64,000 nt of DNA, from contig JAAOXG010000075.1 of the NCBI GenBank assembly GCA_013036995.1, positions 1 to 64,000 on the forward strand, in the 5' to 3' direction. The stretch comes from Lacrimispora defluvii (GTDB taxonomy: Bacteria; Bacillota; Clostridia; Lachnospirales; Lachnospiraceae). Below are positions 36,181-45,616 of the stretch, in pieces. The first letter of the stretch is position 1. The number at the start of each line of letters is the position of its first letter. Both the position numbers and the translations under genes were made by a program. The notes below the pieces were generated by a model that saw nothing but the letters and a program-made list of their open reading frames with translations, had not been told where the DNA came from and made no database searches.

Positions 36181-38767
36181 ATTCCAGATAAGCAATCAGT
36201 TTATCCCCTTCTTCTGAAACATCAATCACAATGGTACTACCTGCATGGATCTCGTCTCCAAGAATCACTCTTGCCGCAAGAGTCTCCACATGTTTTTGCA
36301 GATACCTCTTTAACGGTCTGGCTCCATATACCGGATCATACCCCTGCTCCACTACAAATTCCCCTGCCTGGTCTGTCAGTTCAATCTTTATCTCACGATC
36401 CTCCAGTCTCCGGTTTAAATCCTTCATAAGCAGACTTACAATACCGGAAATGTTACTCTTATCCAGTGGCTTGAACAGAATGATTTCATCCAGACGGTTT
36501 AAAAATTCCGGTCTGAAATGAGATCTTAGATCACCCATTACCATCTCTTCCGCCGCTTCTGTAATATTTCCATTACTGTCTATCCCTGTAAGAAGATACT
36601 GGGAACCAATATTGGATGTCATAATGATAATGGTGTTTTTAAAGTCAACCGTCTTTCCGGTGGAATCGGTGATCCGTCCATCATCAAGCACCTGCAAAAG
36701 CACATTGAACACATCCGGATGAGCTTTTTCCACTTCGTCAAACAGCACCACGGAATATGGCTTTCTCCGTACTGCTTCGGTCAGCTGGCCGCCCTCATCG
36801 TAACCTACATATCCGGGAGGAGCTCCAATCAGTCTGGAAACGGAATGCTTTTCCATATACTCACTCATGTCAATTCTCACAATGTTGTTCTCTTCATCGA
36901 ACAGACTCTCTGCAAGCGCCTTGGCAAGCTCTGTTTTTCCCACACCGGTAGGGCCTAAAAAGAGGAAGGAACCAATGGGTTTCGTCGGATCTTTAATTCC
37001 AGCCTTGGATCTGATGATTGCTTCCGTCACCTTTAAAACAGCTTCTTCCTGTCCAATCACCCTCTTATGAAGTTCCTGATCCAGATGAAGCGTCTTGTTT
37101 CTCTCACTCTCAGTCAGACGGGCAACCGGGATTCCTGTCCATTTGGATACAATTCTTGCAATCTCATCTTCCGTTACACTTTCCCGTACCAGGCTTAAAT
37201 CCTGATTTTTTACCCGCTCCTCTTCCTCTGCCAGTTCCTTCTGAAGCTGGGGCAATCTGCCGTACTGAAGCTCTGCTGCACGGTTTAAGTCGTATTTCTG
37301 CTGAGCCGTCTGGATTTCCCTGTTAAGGTTTTCAATCTCTTCTCTTAAAGAGGAAAGACGTTCTACCGATGCCTTCTCATTCTCCCACTGAGCCTTTTGT
37401 GACGCAAATTCATCATGAAGCTCCGCCAGCTCCTGCTGCAGCTCTGCCAGACGGTCCTGGCTTAAGCGGTCTGTTTCTTTCTTTAAGGCAGCCTCTTCTA
37501 TCTCCATCTGCATGATCCGCCTTGACAGTTCGTCAAGCTCAGCCGGCATGGAATCCAGCTCTGTCTTAATCATGGCGCATGCCTCATCCACCAGGTCAAT
37601 GGCCTTATCAGGAAGAAAACGTTCGCTGATATAACGATCAGAAAGGGTGGCTGCAGATACCAGAGCAGAATCTGTGATCTTCACTCCGTGATAAACCTCG
37701 TACCGCTCCTTTAATCCTCTTAAGATAGAAATCGTATCTTCTACAGTCGGTTCATCCACCATAACCGGCTGAAATCTCCGTTCCAGTGCCTGGTCTTTTT
37801 CAATATACTGGCGGTATTCATCCAATGTGGTGGCACCGATGCAATGAAGCTCTCCTCTGGCAAGCATGGGCTTTAGCATGTTGCCCGCATCCATGGATCC
37901 TTCTGTCTTTCCTGCTCCAACAATGGTATGAAGCTCATCAATAAAAAGAATGATCTGACCGTCGCTTTTTTTCACTTCATCAAGAACCGCTTTTAAACGC
38001 TCTTCAAATTCACCCCGGTACTTTGCGCCTGCCAGCAAAGCACCCATATCAAGTGCAAACAGCCTTTTATCTTTTAATCCATCGGGTACATCACCTCTTA
38101 CAATTCTCTGCGCCAGTCCTTCCACAACTGCGGTCTTACCAACTCCCGGCTCTCCGATTAAAACCGGGTTATTCTTGGTCTTCCTGGACAGAATCCGGAC
38201 AACATTACGGATTTCGCTGTCTCTGCCGATGACAGGATCCAGTTTCTGATCCCTGGCTCTTTCTACCAGGTCATATCCATACTTTGTCAGCGTATCGTAG
38301 GTTGCCTCGGGATTATCGCTTACAACTCTCTGGTTGCCTCTTACTGTGGATAACGCCGTCAGAAAATTCTCTCTTGTAATGCCATAGCTGCGAAACAGTT
38401 CTTTTAATGCCTTTGATGGCTGCTTTAACATGGCCAGGAATAAATGCTCAACCGAAACATACTGGTCTCCCATTCCCTTTGCCTCATCCTCCGCACTGAT
38501 TAAAACCTTATTTAAATCATTGCTGATGTAAAGCTGTCCTCCGCTTACTTTAGGAAGCTTCTGGATTGCCCCTGCAGCTTCATCAAGAAATAACTCTTTT
38601 TGTATGTTCATCTTGGTAATCAGTTTTAATATCAGGCTGTCTTCAATGGTAAGAAGGCTGTACAGCATATGTTCCTGTTCAATCTGCTGGTTTCCGTATT
38701 CATACGCAAGCTTTTCGCAGTTCTTCACAGCCTCCATGGACTTCTGTGTAAATTTATTAATGTTCAC
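36179..38767 (-). CDS. clpB: ClpB disaggregase
   Basis: An 862-residue Hsp100 chaperone that works with DnaK to pull proteins from aggregates. It has the double Clp-N domain (1-145), first AAA with [11 protein letters not shown], coiled-coil middle domain rich in Glu/Lys/Leu (about 400-525), and second AAA with [12 protein letters not shown]. Length and presence of the middle domain separate it from ClpC/ClpE. AAAGGAGG precedes the ATG. Its promoter carries a dyad nearly identical to that at hsp20. Confidence 0.97.
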   Translation of the reverse strand: MNINKFTQKSMEAVKNCEKLAYEYGNQQIEQEHMLYSLLTIEDSLILKLITKMNIQKELFLDEAAGAIQKLPKVSGGQLYISNDLNKVLISAEDEAKGMGDQYVSVEHLFLAMLKQPSKALKELFRSYGITRENFLTALSTVRGNQRVVSDNPEATYDTLTKYGYDLVERARDQKLDPVIGRDSEIRNVVRILSRKTKNNPVLIGEPGVGKTAVVEGLAQRIVRGDVPDGLKDKRLFALDMGALLAGAKYRGEFEERLKAVLDEVKKSDGQIILFIDELHTIVGAGKTEGSMDAGNMLKPMLARGELHCIGATTLDEYRQYIEKDQALERRFQPVMVDEPTVEDTISILRGLKERYEVYHGVKITDSALVSAATLSDRYISERFLPDKAIDLVDEACAMIKTELDSMPAELDELSRRIMQMEIEEAALKKETDRLSQDRLAELQQELAELHDEFASQKAQWENEKASVERLSSLREEIENLNREIQTAQQKYDLNRAAELQYGRLPQLQKELAEEEERVKNQDLSLVRESVTEDEIARIVSKWTGIPVARLTESERNKTLHLDQELHKRVIGQEEAVLKVTEAIIRSKAGIKDPTKPIGSFLFLGPTGVGKTELAKALAESLFDEENNIVRIDMSEYMEKHSVSRLIGAPPGYVGYDEGGQLTEAVRRKPYSVVLFDEVEKAHPDVFNVLLQVLDDGRITDSTGKTVDFKNTIIIMTSNIGSQYLLTGIDSNGNITEAAEEMVMGDLRSHFRPEFLNRLDEIILFKPLDKSNISGIVSLLMKDLNRRLEDREIKIELTDQAGEFVVEQGYDPVYGARPLKRYLQKHVETLAARVILGDEIHAGSTIVIDVSEEGDKLIAYLE

Positions 38768-38807
38768 GGCAATTTCCTCCTTTATCCGGCTCTATGCAAA
38801 CATTACA

Positions 38808-38838
38808 GCGTTTGTTCTATATGTAATATAACAAACGC
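38808..38838. promoter_or_regulatory. Dyad element at the clpB promoter
   Basis: AACAAACGC and GCGTTTGTT form a perfect 9-base inverted repeat around 13 bases. Its centre (38823) corresponds exactly to the centre of the hsp20 dyad (5120) when the two promoters are aligned. On the minus strand it covers -10 and the start site. Confidence 0.65.
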
Positions 38839-38853
38839 ATTCGCAAGTGTCAA
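38825..38853 (-). promoter_or_regulatory. Promoter of clpB
   Basis: Minus strand: TTGACA at 38853-38848, 17-base spacer, TATATT at 38830-38825. Same hexamers and spacing as the hsp20 promoter. No CIRCE site is present here. Confidence 0.85.
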
Positions 38854-38910
38854 GATACTTTTGATAAATTTATGATTTATAAATAATATCTTACAGTTTC
38901 CTTTCCCTCA

Positions 38911-38939
38911 TTGTTTTTTCTCAAGGGTTCGCTTATAAT
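38911..38939 (+). promoter_or_regulatory. Promoter of the cell-wall-binding protein gene
   Basis: TTGTTT at 38911-38916, 17-base spacer, TATAAT at 38934-38939. Confidence 0.7.
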
Positions 38940-38979
38940 CGATTCATACAATCTCTGGGAGAACCGGAAGGAGGAGAAT

Positions 38980-39525
38980 ATGAACGACAGACGCCGCTTT
39001 TCTTCGACCCCTGCCATTCGCCTGGCAGCAGCCGCACTTTTTTCCGTCTGGTTTGCTGCATACGGTGCAAACCCTTTTATCAGCTATGCCCATACAAAAG
39101 ATGAATCCATTTATATTTCCGGAAACTGGGTGAAAGATGATGCCGGCTGGCGTTACTTTAACCAGTGGAATTCCAAATATCCCGCCGGACAGTGGATCGA
39201 ATATCAGGGTAATTCCTATTATTTTATGGATAATGGATATATGGCTACTGGATGGCGTTATTTAAACAGCCATTGGTATTACTTTAAACCGGAAGAAGGA
39301 AGTACACAGGGAGCCATGGTAACCGGATGGGTGCGTGACTCTCATAATAATAGCACCTTTTATACAAACCAGATAGGGATTATGGTAACCGGATGGCACA
39401 AGATTGATGCTCACTGGTACTACTTTAATCCGGGTCCGGATGGTGTTGTGGGGCAGATGGCAGTCAGCCGGGTGATTGAAGGCTCTTATGTGAATGCAGA
39501 CGGGAAGATGAATGAAGAAAAATAA
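38980..39525 (+). CDS. Secreted protein with choline/cell-wall-binding repeats
   Basis: A 181-residue protein: positively charged start, signal peptide to about residue 35 (LAAAALFSVWFAAYGANPFISYA), then four to five Trp/Tyr-rich repeats of the CW_binding_1 kind (GWRYLNSHWYYFKP; MVTGWHKIDAHWYYFNP). Such repeats bind choline on teichoic acid or other wall polymers. No catalytic domain is present, so it is a wall-attached structural or accessory protein. The ATG at 38980 follows GGAAGGAGG; the longer frame is rejected. It is a single gene with its own promoter and a palindromic terminator. Confidence 0.85.
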   Translation: MNDRRRFSSTPAIRLAAAALFSVWFAAYGANPFISYAHTKDESIYISGNWVKDDAGWRYFNQWNSKYPAGQWIEYQGNSYYFMDNGYMATGWRYLNSHWYYFKPEEGSTQGAMVTGWVRDSHNNSTFYTNQIGIMVTGWHKIDAHWYYFNPGPDGVVGQMAVSRVIEGSYVNADGKMNEEK

Positions 39526-39526
39526 T

Positions 39527-39556
39527 AGGGAAATAATTGTTAACAATTATTTCCCT
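39527..39556. terminator. Palindromic terminator after the cell-wall protein gene
   Basis: A perfect 30-base palindrome, from AGGGAAATAATTGTT to its reverse complement, directly after the stop. Bidirectional in form; no long T run follows. Confidence 0.7.
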
Positions 39557-39598
39557 ACTCTCCTGTGAAGCACAGCTATCCCATCTTATATCAGATCA

Positions 39599-40930
39599 TT
39601 ACTGAAGCTCGTAACTCTTTTCCATCTGTACTTTTCCTGACTTTTGTCTAAGTGTTGAATATATAAAAAACAAAGTAATTAATACAACTGTTACAATAAC
39701 TAATGTTGGTTTCAGGTTACGCAGTGATAATCCGATAACAAATAAAGTCACACAAAGGCAGAATATCATCATTGCATAGAATGCCGGTTTTGAAATCTTA
39801 AAGTATCTGTTTTCCCATGCATCCGGAAGACGTTTGGGAAGACAAATTACAGCAACAATTGCAACAACATCTGAAATACGGCTGATGAGAATTGAATTAC
39901 TTGTAATTGTACTGATACTAAAGTTTAACAGTACGGGAACTACCGAAATTATGTAAATTACTGAAAGTAAGATATATGGAGCTCCTAAGTTGTTTGTTAC
40001 TGCCATCTTTTTAGAGAACCATCCGTCTCTTGCCATCTGATGGAATGGACGAGAAAAAACAGTAAAGGATGAATTCAGAGTTGTTGCAAGTGCCATGATT
40101 GGCCCCCCAATAATAAATGCATAATACAATGGACGGGAAAGAATCTGACCGGCTGCAAGTGTCAGTGGTTTTCCAGCGACCTGATCGATCGGAAGAACGC
40201 CAGAAGCAACAACTGCAATTAATCCGTACACAACAAGAATAACTCCGCTGGCTGCAATAATTGCAAAAGGAACATCACGGCGTGGATTTTTAGCTTCCTT
40301 ACTAAAAGCAACAATAAATGACTGACCTGTACAAGAGAAAACTAATAATAATGTACCATTAAAAAATCCGCTGGCACCACCTGTGAAAAATTCCGGTGAT
40401 GAAAAATCAAATGTACCTGGCCGTAAGTTGAAAAGACCTACTAGAATGAACACAGCCAGACCAACTAAAAGGCAGACAGACATCACATTCTGAATCTTTG
40501 CCATGAATTTTACGCCTAACATATTCGCAATCCAGAATAATGTGATTGCAATAACTGCGGTTACTTTGATATTAACTATTGGGAATAAAGCATTCAGATA
40601 AGTTCCAAGGCCCAGTCCAAACATACCGCAGGCAAAACTATTCAAAGTAAAGGCCATTCCATACATTCCGCCCCATCTTTCGCCAAGAATCGTTGCAACA
40701 AATGTATAGTTTCCACCATTTACACGAATCATACTACTTAACATAATATATGGAAATATAATGCATAATCCAAGAACAACAGCAAATACATAAGCAAGCC
40801 ATACAGATCGTCCTGTTACACCGATTGCCTGTCCTACCAATGTTACAACACCAGCACCAATTACCTGTCCTACTGCTAAAGACAATAATTCTCTAAAGCC
40901 AAGAGTTCCTTTACTAGAAGTACTTTCCAT
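39599..40930 (-). CDS. APC family amino acid permease
   Basis: A 443-residue transporter with 12 helices. The first helix has the unwound GQVIGAGVVTL segment typical of the APC superfamily. It imports or exchanges an amino acid or amine; the substrate cannot be inferred from sequence. It lies 10 bases after the enolase-superfamily gene, which suggests uptake of that enzyme's substrate. AGGAGAATAAT precedes the ATG. Confidence 0.85.
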   Translation of the reverse strand: MESTSSKGTLGFRELLSLAVGQVIGAGVVTLVGQAIGVTGRSVWLAYVFAVVLGLCIIFPYIMLSSMIRVNGGNYTFVATILGERWGGMYGMAFTLNSFACGMFGLGLGTYLNALFPIVNIKVTAVIAITLFWIANMLGVKFMAKIQNVMSVCLLVGLAVFILVGLFNLRPGTFDFSSPEFFTGGASGFFNGTLLLVFSCTGQSFIVAFSKEAKNPRRDVPFAIIAASGVILVVYGLIAVVASGVLPIDQVAGKPLTLAAGQILSRPLYYAFIIGGPIMALATTLNSSFTVFSRPFHQMARDGWFSKKMAVTNNLGAPYILLSVIYIISVVPVLLNFSISTITSNSILISRISDVVAIVAVICLPKRLPDAWENRYFKISKPAFYAMMIFCLCVTLFVIGLSLRNLKPTLVIVTVVLITLFFIYSTLRQKSGKVQMEKSYELQ

Positions 40931-40940
40931 ATTATTCTCC

Positions 40941-42137
40941 TTATCTAATTGTCACGATTTCAGCTGTTTCAATTGCTCTCTTAGACAATTCCTGTCCAAT
41001 ACCTGGTAATTCTGGTAATTCAAAGTATCCTTTTACTGGCTGGTAGTTGTACTCGCACTGCTGGATTGTACCACTTGTAGTATTTGCAATATGATGCTCG
41101 TGAATAATGAAGTTTGGAATAGCCGCTTCCAGATGAAGAGCAATTGCAACACTGATCGGACTTGAACATACATGACACTGAACCCCAACATCATAAATAT
41201 GAGCCATATCAGCTATTTTCTTACATTCTGTTATACCACCGCAGTTTCCGATATCAGGCTGAATCATAGATAAGCTTCCGCTTTCAAGAAATGGGAGGAA
41301 TCCCCATCTTGTATAGGTTCTCTCACCAGTCGTTAAAGGAATGCTTGTATTCTCAGAAATTTTCTTCATAACTCCTGGATTTAATGGTGTACATCCTTCT
41401 TCCAGGAACATAACATCATACTGCTCAGCCATCTTGGCGAACTGAATCGCAGTATTTGCATCAGTCATGGCATGGTTTTCAATAAGAATATCGACGTCTG
41501 GTCCAACCGTTTTACGAACTGCAGATAATCTCTCCTCTGCCAGTCTCATAGTCTCTCTGCTTAAATGTCCGGTTGTATCTAAATGAGTAAGGATCTTCCC
41601 CTGTCTGTCAAAACGAAGGAAGTTGATCTTGATTGCCTCATATCCTTCTTCTACAGCCTTTGCTGCTGCGTCGCAGTAGAGGGAAGCATCTCCACCTGGT
41701 GTTTGTGCCGGGTTGAACTTATCAACTCCCCAGCCAAACTGGAGCTGACTTGCATAAGTCCTTAATTTGCTGCGCTGCTTTCCCCCAAGTAACTGGTACA
41801 GCGGAAGATTTGCAACTTTTCCTTTAATATCCCAGAGAGCCGTATCGATTGCACTGATTGCGGCCATCATGATAGCTCCATTTCCCTGACCCCAGAAAGA
41901 TACTTTAAAAAGCTTCTCCCAAATCACTTCGTTAGCCAATGGATCCATACCTATTATTAGCGGACCAAAATCTTTTAACAGCTCATATGCACCTCTCGCT
42001 CCTGTTCCAATTGCAACTGCTGCCTCCCCTAAACCGTAGAAACCTTCATCTGTATTTATCCGGCAGATGACCGGACGTGATCCGCCACATCCGTTGTCCT
42101 TTTCCAGAGCCATTACATCCATACTGGTAATTTTCAT
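40941..42137 (-). CDS. Enolase-superfamily enzyme (mandelate racemase / muconate lactonizing type)
   Basis: A 398-residue enzyme with N-terminal capping domain and C-terminal TIM barrel. Candidate catalytic residues: Lys170 (EAIKIN), metal ligands Glu220 (LIENH), Glu246 (FLEEG) and Glu272 (TTGERT), then Asp295 (QPDIGNCGG) and His322 (QCHVCSSP), which would be the base of a His/Asp dyad as in acid-sugar dehydratases. Glu220-Asn-His in place of the common D-x-N is noteworthy. The reaction (dehydration or racemisation) and substrate are not determinable. It heads a two-gene operon with the APC permease. Confidence 0.8.
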   Translation of the reverse strand: MKITSMDVMALEKDNGCGGSRPVICRINTDEGFYGLGEAAVAIGTGARGAYELLKDFGPLIIGMDPLANEVIWEKLFKVSFWGQGNGAIMMAAISAIDTALWDIKGKVANLPLYQLLGGKQRSKLRTYASQLQFGWGVDKFNPAQTPGGDASLYCDAAAKAVEEGYEAIKINFLRFDRQGKILTHLDTTGHLSRETMRLAEERLSAVRKTVGPDVDILIENHAMTDANTAIQFAKMAEQYDVMFLEEGCTPLNPGVMKKISENTSIPLTTGERTYTRWGFLPFLESGSLSMIQPDIGNCGGITECKKIADMAHIYDVGVQCHVCSSPISVAIALHLEAAIPNFIIHEHHIANTTSGTIQQCEYNYQPVKGYFELPELPGIGQELSKRAIETAEIVTIR

Positions 42138-42173
42138 AGTTTTTTCTCCTTTGCATATGGTTTTTTGATTAAA

Positions 42174-42196
42174 TGTAAGTTGTATGACAACTTACA
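42174..42196. promoter_or_regulatory. FadR/GntR-type operator
   Basis: TGTAAGTTGT, three bases (ATG), ACAACTTACA: a perfect 10-base inverted repeat with the TTGT-N3-ACAA core found in many FCD-type GntR operators. It begins at the last base of the -10 of the divergent operon, as expected for a repressor site. Confidence 0.85.
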
Positions 42197-42224
42197 TATT
42201 ACAGCTATGATCTATGTTTGTCAA
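42196..42224 (-). promoter_or_regulatory. Promoter of the enolase-superfamily/APC operon
   Basis: Minus strand: TTGACA at 42224-42219, 17-base spacer, TAATAT at 42201-42196. The operator sits just downstream. Confidence 0.8.
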
Positions 42225-42327
42225 TAAGTACATTATTATGGATTAAACTTCCGTTAAAATAGCCTAATTCTCTTTATATTTTTTTTGCACTTTGACGAAT
42301 ATTTAAGGAAGGTTCCCTATGGTTTTC

Positions 42328-42356
42328 TTGACAATCATATTTAATGCCGATATACT
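42328..42356 (+). promoter_or_regulatory. Promoter of the FadR-type regulator
   Basis: TTGACA at 42328-42333, 17-base spacer, TATACT at 42351-42356. Confidence 0.8.
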
Positions 42357-42390
42357 TTAATCAGTTAATAATACATGAGGTATAAATTAA

Positions 42391-43101
42391 ATGGAAAAAT
42401 TGCCGAAAATAGCAAGAAAAAGTGTATCAGATCAGGTCTTTGACATGTTAAAAGACTATATTATACAAGGTAAGTTCAAAGTGGGGGAAAAAATCCCTTC
42501 TGAAAATGAACTTACAAAAATGCTGGGGGTCAGTCGTCCTTCCATTAAAGCTGCCGTAGAACGATTACGCGCAATGGGACTTATTGATATACGAGTTGGT
42601 GATGGGAGTTATGTAAAGCAATTCAGTACGGCTGAATATATTGCAAACTATGCTGATTTTATTATGGATGAACAGAATGTATCTGAAATTATTGAAATTC
42701 GCCGGGCTTTAGAATTGGAAAGCCTTTCACTTGCCATAAAAAAAGCCGAGCCGGATGATATCGAACAATTAAAACTCATATGTGACAAACTGGTGAATGC
42801 ATTTAAACGAAAAGATTACGCAAAAGGTGCTACTCATGATTTTGAATTCCATCTACAGATCTGCAGATGTTCAAAAAACAAATATTTCCCAATGATGTAT
42901 GAACTGATCGGAAGTCTGATTTATAAACAAATTGAGCTTTTCTCAAGCAACATCTATAAAAAATATGCTTCCTCAATCCTGATTGATGATCATGTAAAAA
43001 TGTATCAGGCTATAAAAGAAAAAGATTTTACACTCTGCCATCAACTTTTTACAGATATGATAGATATAAATACACATATGGATTCACAGAACTTAAACTG
43101 A
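42391..43101 (+). CDS. GntR family regulator, FadR/FCD subgroup
   Basis: A 236-residue regulator: winged helix at 10-80 (KIPSENELTKMLGVSRPSIKAAVERL) and all-helical FCD ligand domain with the Asp/His/His metal-type residues (EFHLQIC; DDHVKMYQAI). It is divergent from the enolase-superfamily/APC operon, and the palindrome with the TTGT-N3-ACAA core lies over that operon's start site. The ligand is probably the substrate or product of that pathway. Confidence 0.9.
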   Translation: MEKLPKIARKSVSDQVFDMLKDYIIQGKFKVGEKIPSENELTKMLGVSRPSIKAAVERLRAMGLIDIRVGDGSYVKQFSTAEYIANYADFIMDEQNVSEIIEIRRALELESLSLAIKKAEPDDIEQLKLICDKLVNAFKRKDYAKGATHDFEFHLQICRCSKNKYFPMMYELIGSLIYKQIELFSSNIYKKYASSILIDDHVKMYQAIKEKDFTLCHQLFTDMIDINTHMDSQNLN

Positions 43102-43108
43102 TACTAAA

Positions 43109-43183
43109 AGAGATAAACTGTACCCTGATGGTTAGACACAGAAAAAGAGGCTGTGCTTAACTATCAGGGTACAGTTTATCTCT
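43109..43183. repeat. Long inverted repeat between convergent genes
   Basis: A perfect 21-base inverted repeat, from AGAGATAAACTG and ending AGTTTATCTCT, with more paired segments inside (GTTA/TAAC, CACAG/CTGTG), a 75-base hairpin. It lies between the convergent FadR-type and MATE genes and probably terminates both, though no long T run follows. Confidence 0.7.
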
Positions 43184-43231
43184 TATGGTATTTGTCACTA
43201 CTCCAGCCTTACATTACTTCCGGGTTCCAGA

Positions 43232-44554
43232 TTAACTAACGGACACTGCCCTTTTTTCAATTCCCCGAAACCGAAGTGCAAATACAATTGCGCGGAAAAA
43301 CCAGTCAATAAACATTCCATACCAGATCCCCATTACACCCATATTCATGATCTGCACAAAAAAATACGCAGATGCGATCCGAAAGAGCCACATAGAGAAA
43401 ACCGAAACTGCCATGGTAAATTTAGAATCCATAGAGGCTCTTAATGAATATGGTACAGTAAATGCTATAGGCCATACAATCATAGCATAGCTGTGTGCCT
43501 CAATCATCTGTACAGAAATCTTAGCCGCTTCCGCAGATAATTTATAAACGGAAACAAGCTGGTTTGAAAACAGGATCATGACCCCGCACAGTACCACAAG
43601 AATCCCGTAATTAACCATAACCAAACGTCTTGTATACTGCTTAGCCTGCTTTCTTTCACCTGCTCCCACACACTGGCCCACTATGGTAATCAGTCCAAGC
43701 CCGATGGCATTGCCTGGCAGATAAAGCAGCGTTACAAGATTGGAGGCTACTGCATAGCTTGCAATCGCCGCAGTTCCCAACGACGAAACCAGGCTTTGCA
43801 GTGCAATCTTACCAAACTGGAACATCCCGTTCTCCAGTCCATTGGGGATACCCACGGACAGAATGTTTTTTATCATATGGATATCAGGTTTTAATTCATC
43901 AAGCCTCTTAATCCTCACTGTATTATCTGGATTTTGAATCAGATAAAACATCATAACTGCCGCTACGATACGGCTTGCAAGCGTCGGTAATGCCACGCCT
44001 GCCACACCCATGTGAAGTCCAAATACACAGACAGCATTGCCTGCAATGTTTATAGTGTTCATCACCATGGAAACCACCATGGAAACTTTGGAGTTCCCCA
44101 TAGAACGAAACAACGCTGCACAGGAATTATAAATGGCCATGAAGGGATAGGATAACGCAGTAATTCTAAAATAGATCACTGCATCATTCATGACCTGTGT
44201 TTCCACATTTCCAAATATTGATGCCAGTAAAAGCCTGTTTCCGATCAAGGCGATAATGGATACCGCCAGTGATAATACTGTGGTCACCCCTATGAGCTGG
44301 CCTGCTGCCTTACATGCATTTTCTGACTGCTTTTTCCCCAGATACTGTGCTGAGATAACAGCGCCTCCGGTAGCCAGGGCAGATAAAATCTGTAGAATCA
44401 GTATGCTGATAGAGTCAACAAGGGAAACCCCTGACACAGCTGCTTCCCCCACTGCTGCCACCATGATCACATCTGCCATCCCTACTAAAACTGAAAGAAC
44501 CTGCTCCACTATCAAAGGAGCCAGCAGACGCGTCAAATCTTTTTTATTAAACAT
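43232..44554 (-). CDS. MATE family efflux transporter
   Basis: A 440-residue, 12-helix multidrug/toxin extruder driven by an ion gradient. The first-helix region (LLAPLIVEQVLSVLVGMADVIM) and the pseudo-symmetric second half are typical. The ATG at 44554 is after GAGGATATTGTT; a TTG at 44581 would overlap the preceding gene by eight bases and is rejected. It is 19 bases past a Gfo/Idh oxidoreductase gene. Substrate unknown. Confidence 0.88.
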   Translation of the reverse strand: MFNKKDLTRLLAPLIVEQVLSVLVGMADVIMVAAVGEAAVSGVSLVDSISILILQILSALATGGAVISAQYLGKKQSENACKAAGQLIGVTTVLSLAVSIIALIGNRLLLASIFGNVETQVMNDAVIYFRITALSYPFMAIYNSCAALFRSMGNSKVSMVVSMVMNTINIAGNAVCVFGLHMGVAGVALPTLASRIVAAVMMFYLIQNPDNTVRIKRLDELKPDIHMIKNILSVGIPNGLENGMFQFGKIALQSLVSSLGTAAIASYAVASNLVTLLYLPGNAIGLGLITIVGQCVGAGERKQAKQYTRRLVMVNYGILVVLCGVMILFSNQLVSVYKLSAEAAKISVQMIEAHSYAMIVWPIAFTVPYSLRASMDSKFTMAVSVFSMWLFRIASAYFFVQIMNMGVMGIWYGMFIDWFFRAIVFALRFRGIEKRAVSVS

Positions 44555-44573
44555 AACAATATCCTCATTCGTA

Positions 44574-45551
44574 TTATTCAAAGGGATAGCGGATCTCCCA
44601 TTGTTTTCTCAGCTCATCCATAACCTTCATAACCTGAAGAGTCGTCTGGTGAGGCATCTGAGGACACTGGATCTCTCCCTGTTCAATGGCAGTTTTACTG
44701 GCCAGGACCTGATATTCATATCCGGTGATCTGTTCTGGTCTCTGATAGGAGCCCACCAGCTTCCGGTCTGTATTATATACACTAATTGATTCAAAATTAT
44801 TGATATTTTCCACAACCAGGTACCCTTTTGTTCCATAGATAATGCCCTGACGGTCAGAAAGAACCTGAATGGAACTGTTCAGTACAGCCATCTTACCACC
44901 TGGATAAAGAAGGGTAATGCTGTTTTGGGCATCCACTCCTGTCTCCGTCTTAATCACGCTGGAGGTAATATCAGTAATCTCATCACCAAAAACAAGAGAT
45001 GCAAAATTAAGGGTATAAACTCCTACATCAAGAAGCGCTCCCCCTGCAAGCTCAGGGGCCATAATCCGATGCTTACCTGACACCAGGTAGGCGAGATTGG
45101 CGGTGAGTGTCATAGGTTCTCCGATGATACCGGAAGCAAGAACCTCCTTCAGCGTATCAGCCATAGGCATATACCGCACCCACATGGCTTCTGTAATCAT
45201 CAGGTTTTTCTCCTGAGCCAGGTCAATCATCTCTTTTGCCTGGGAATAATTGGCTGCAAATGACTTTTCACACAGAACATGCTTTCCATGTTCCAGGCAA
45301 AGTCTGGCATTCCTGCTATGCTCCGAATGGGGAGTTGCAATATAAATCAGCTGAACCTCACTGTCAGCTGCCAGCTCTTCATAGGAGCCATAAGCTTTTT
45401 TTATAGAAAAACGGGTGGCAAAATCTTCTGCCTTTTCAAGACTTCGGGAAGCAGCACCACATAAACAGACTTCAGGCATCTGAACCATGGTCTCTGCCAA
45501 AACTGATGCAATTCTACCTGTTCCCATGATTCCAACTTTTAATACTTCCAT
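44574..45551 (-). CDS. Gfo/Idh/MocA family oxidoreductase
   Basis: A 325-residue NAD(P)-dependent oxidoreductase with N-terminal Rossmann domain (VGIMGTGRIAS), the CEKSFAAN (EKP-type) catalytic lysine motif, and the C-terminal alpha/beta domain. Closest in pattern to the dihydrodiol dehydrogenase-like group, which acts on sugars or sugar-like diols. GGAGG precedes the ATG. It shares a transcript with the MATE gene. Confidence 0.88.
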   Translation of the reverse strand: MEVLKVGIMGTGRIASVLAETMVQMPEVCLCGAASRSLEKAEDFATRFSIKKAYGSYEELAADSEVQLIYIATPHSEHSRNARLCLEHGKHVLCEKSFAANYSQAKEMIDLAQEKNLMITEAMWVRYMPMADTLKEVLASGIIGEPMTLTANLAYLVSGKHRIMAPELAGGALLDVGVYTLNFASLVFGDEITDITSSVIKTETGVDAQNSITLLYPGGKMAVLNSSIQVLSDRQGIIYGTKGYLVVENINNFESISVYNTDRKLVGSYQRPEQITGYEYQVLASKTAIEQGEIQCPQMPHQTTLQVMKVMDELRKQWEIRYPFE

Positions 45552-45616
45552 ATTTTATCCTCCAGCTGATTATTTTAGTTCTCTAAGTATAACACATGGA
45601 TGAAGCCCATACAACA

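Noticed and set aside
37018-38232. Several plus-strand open frames opposite clpB
   Set aside because: Antisense shadows; no ribosome sites, and clpB is unambiguous.
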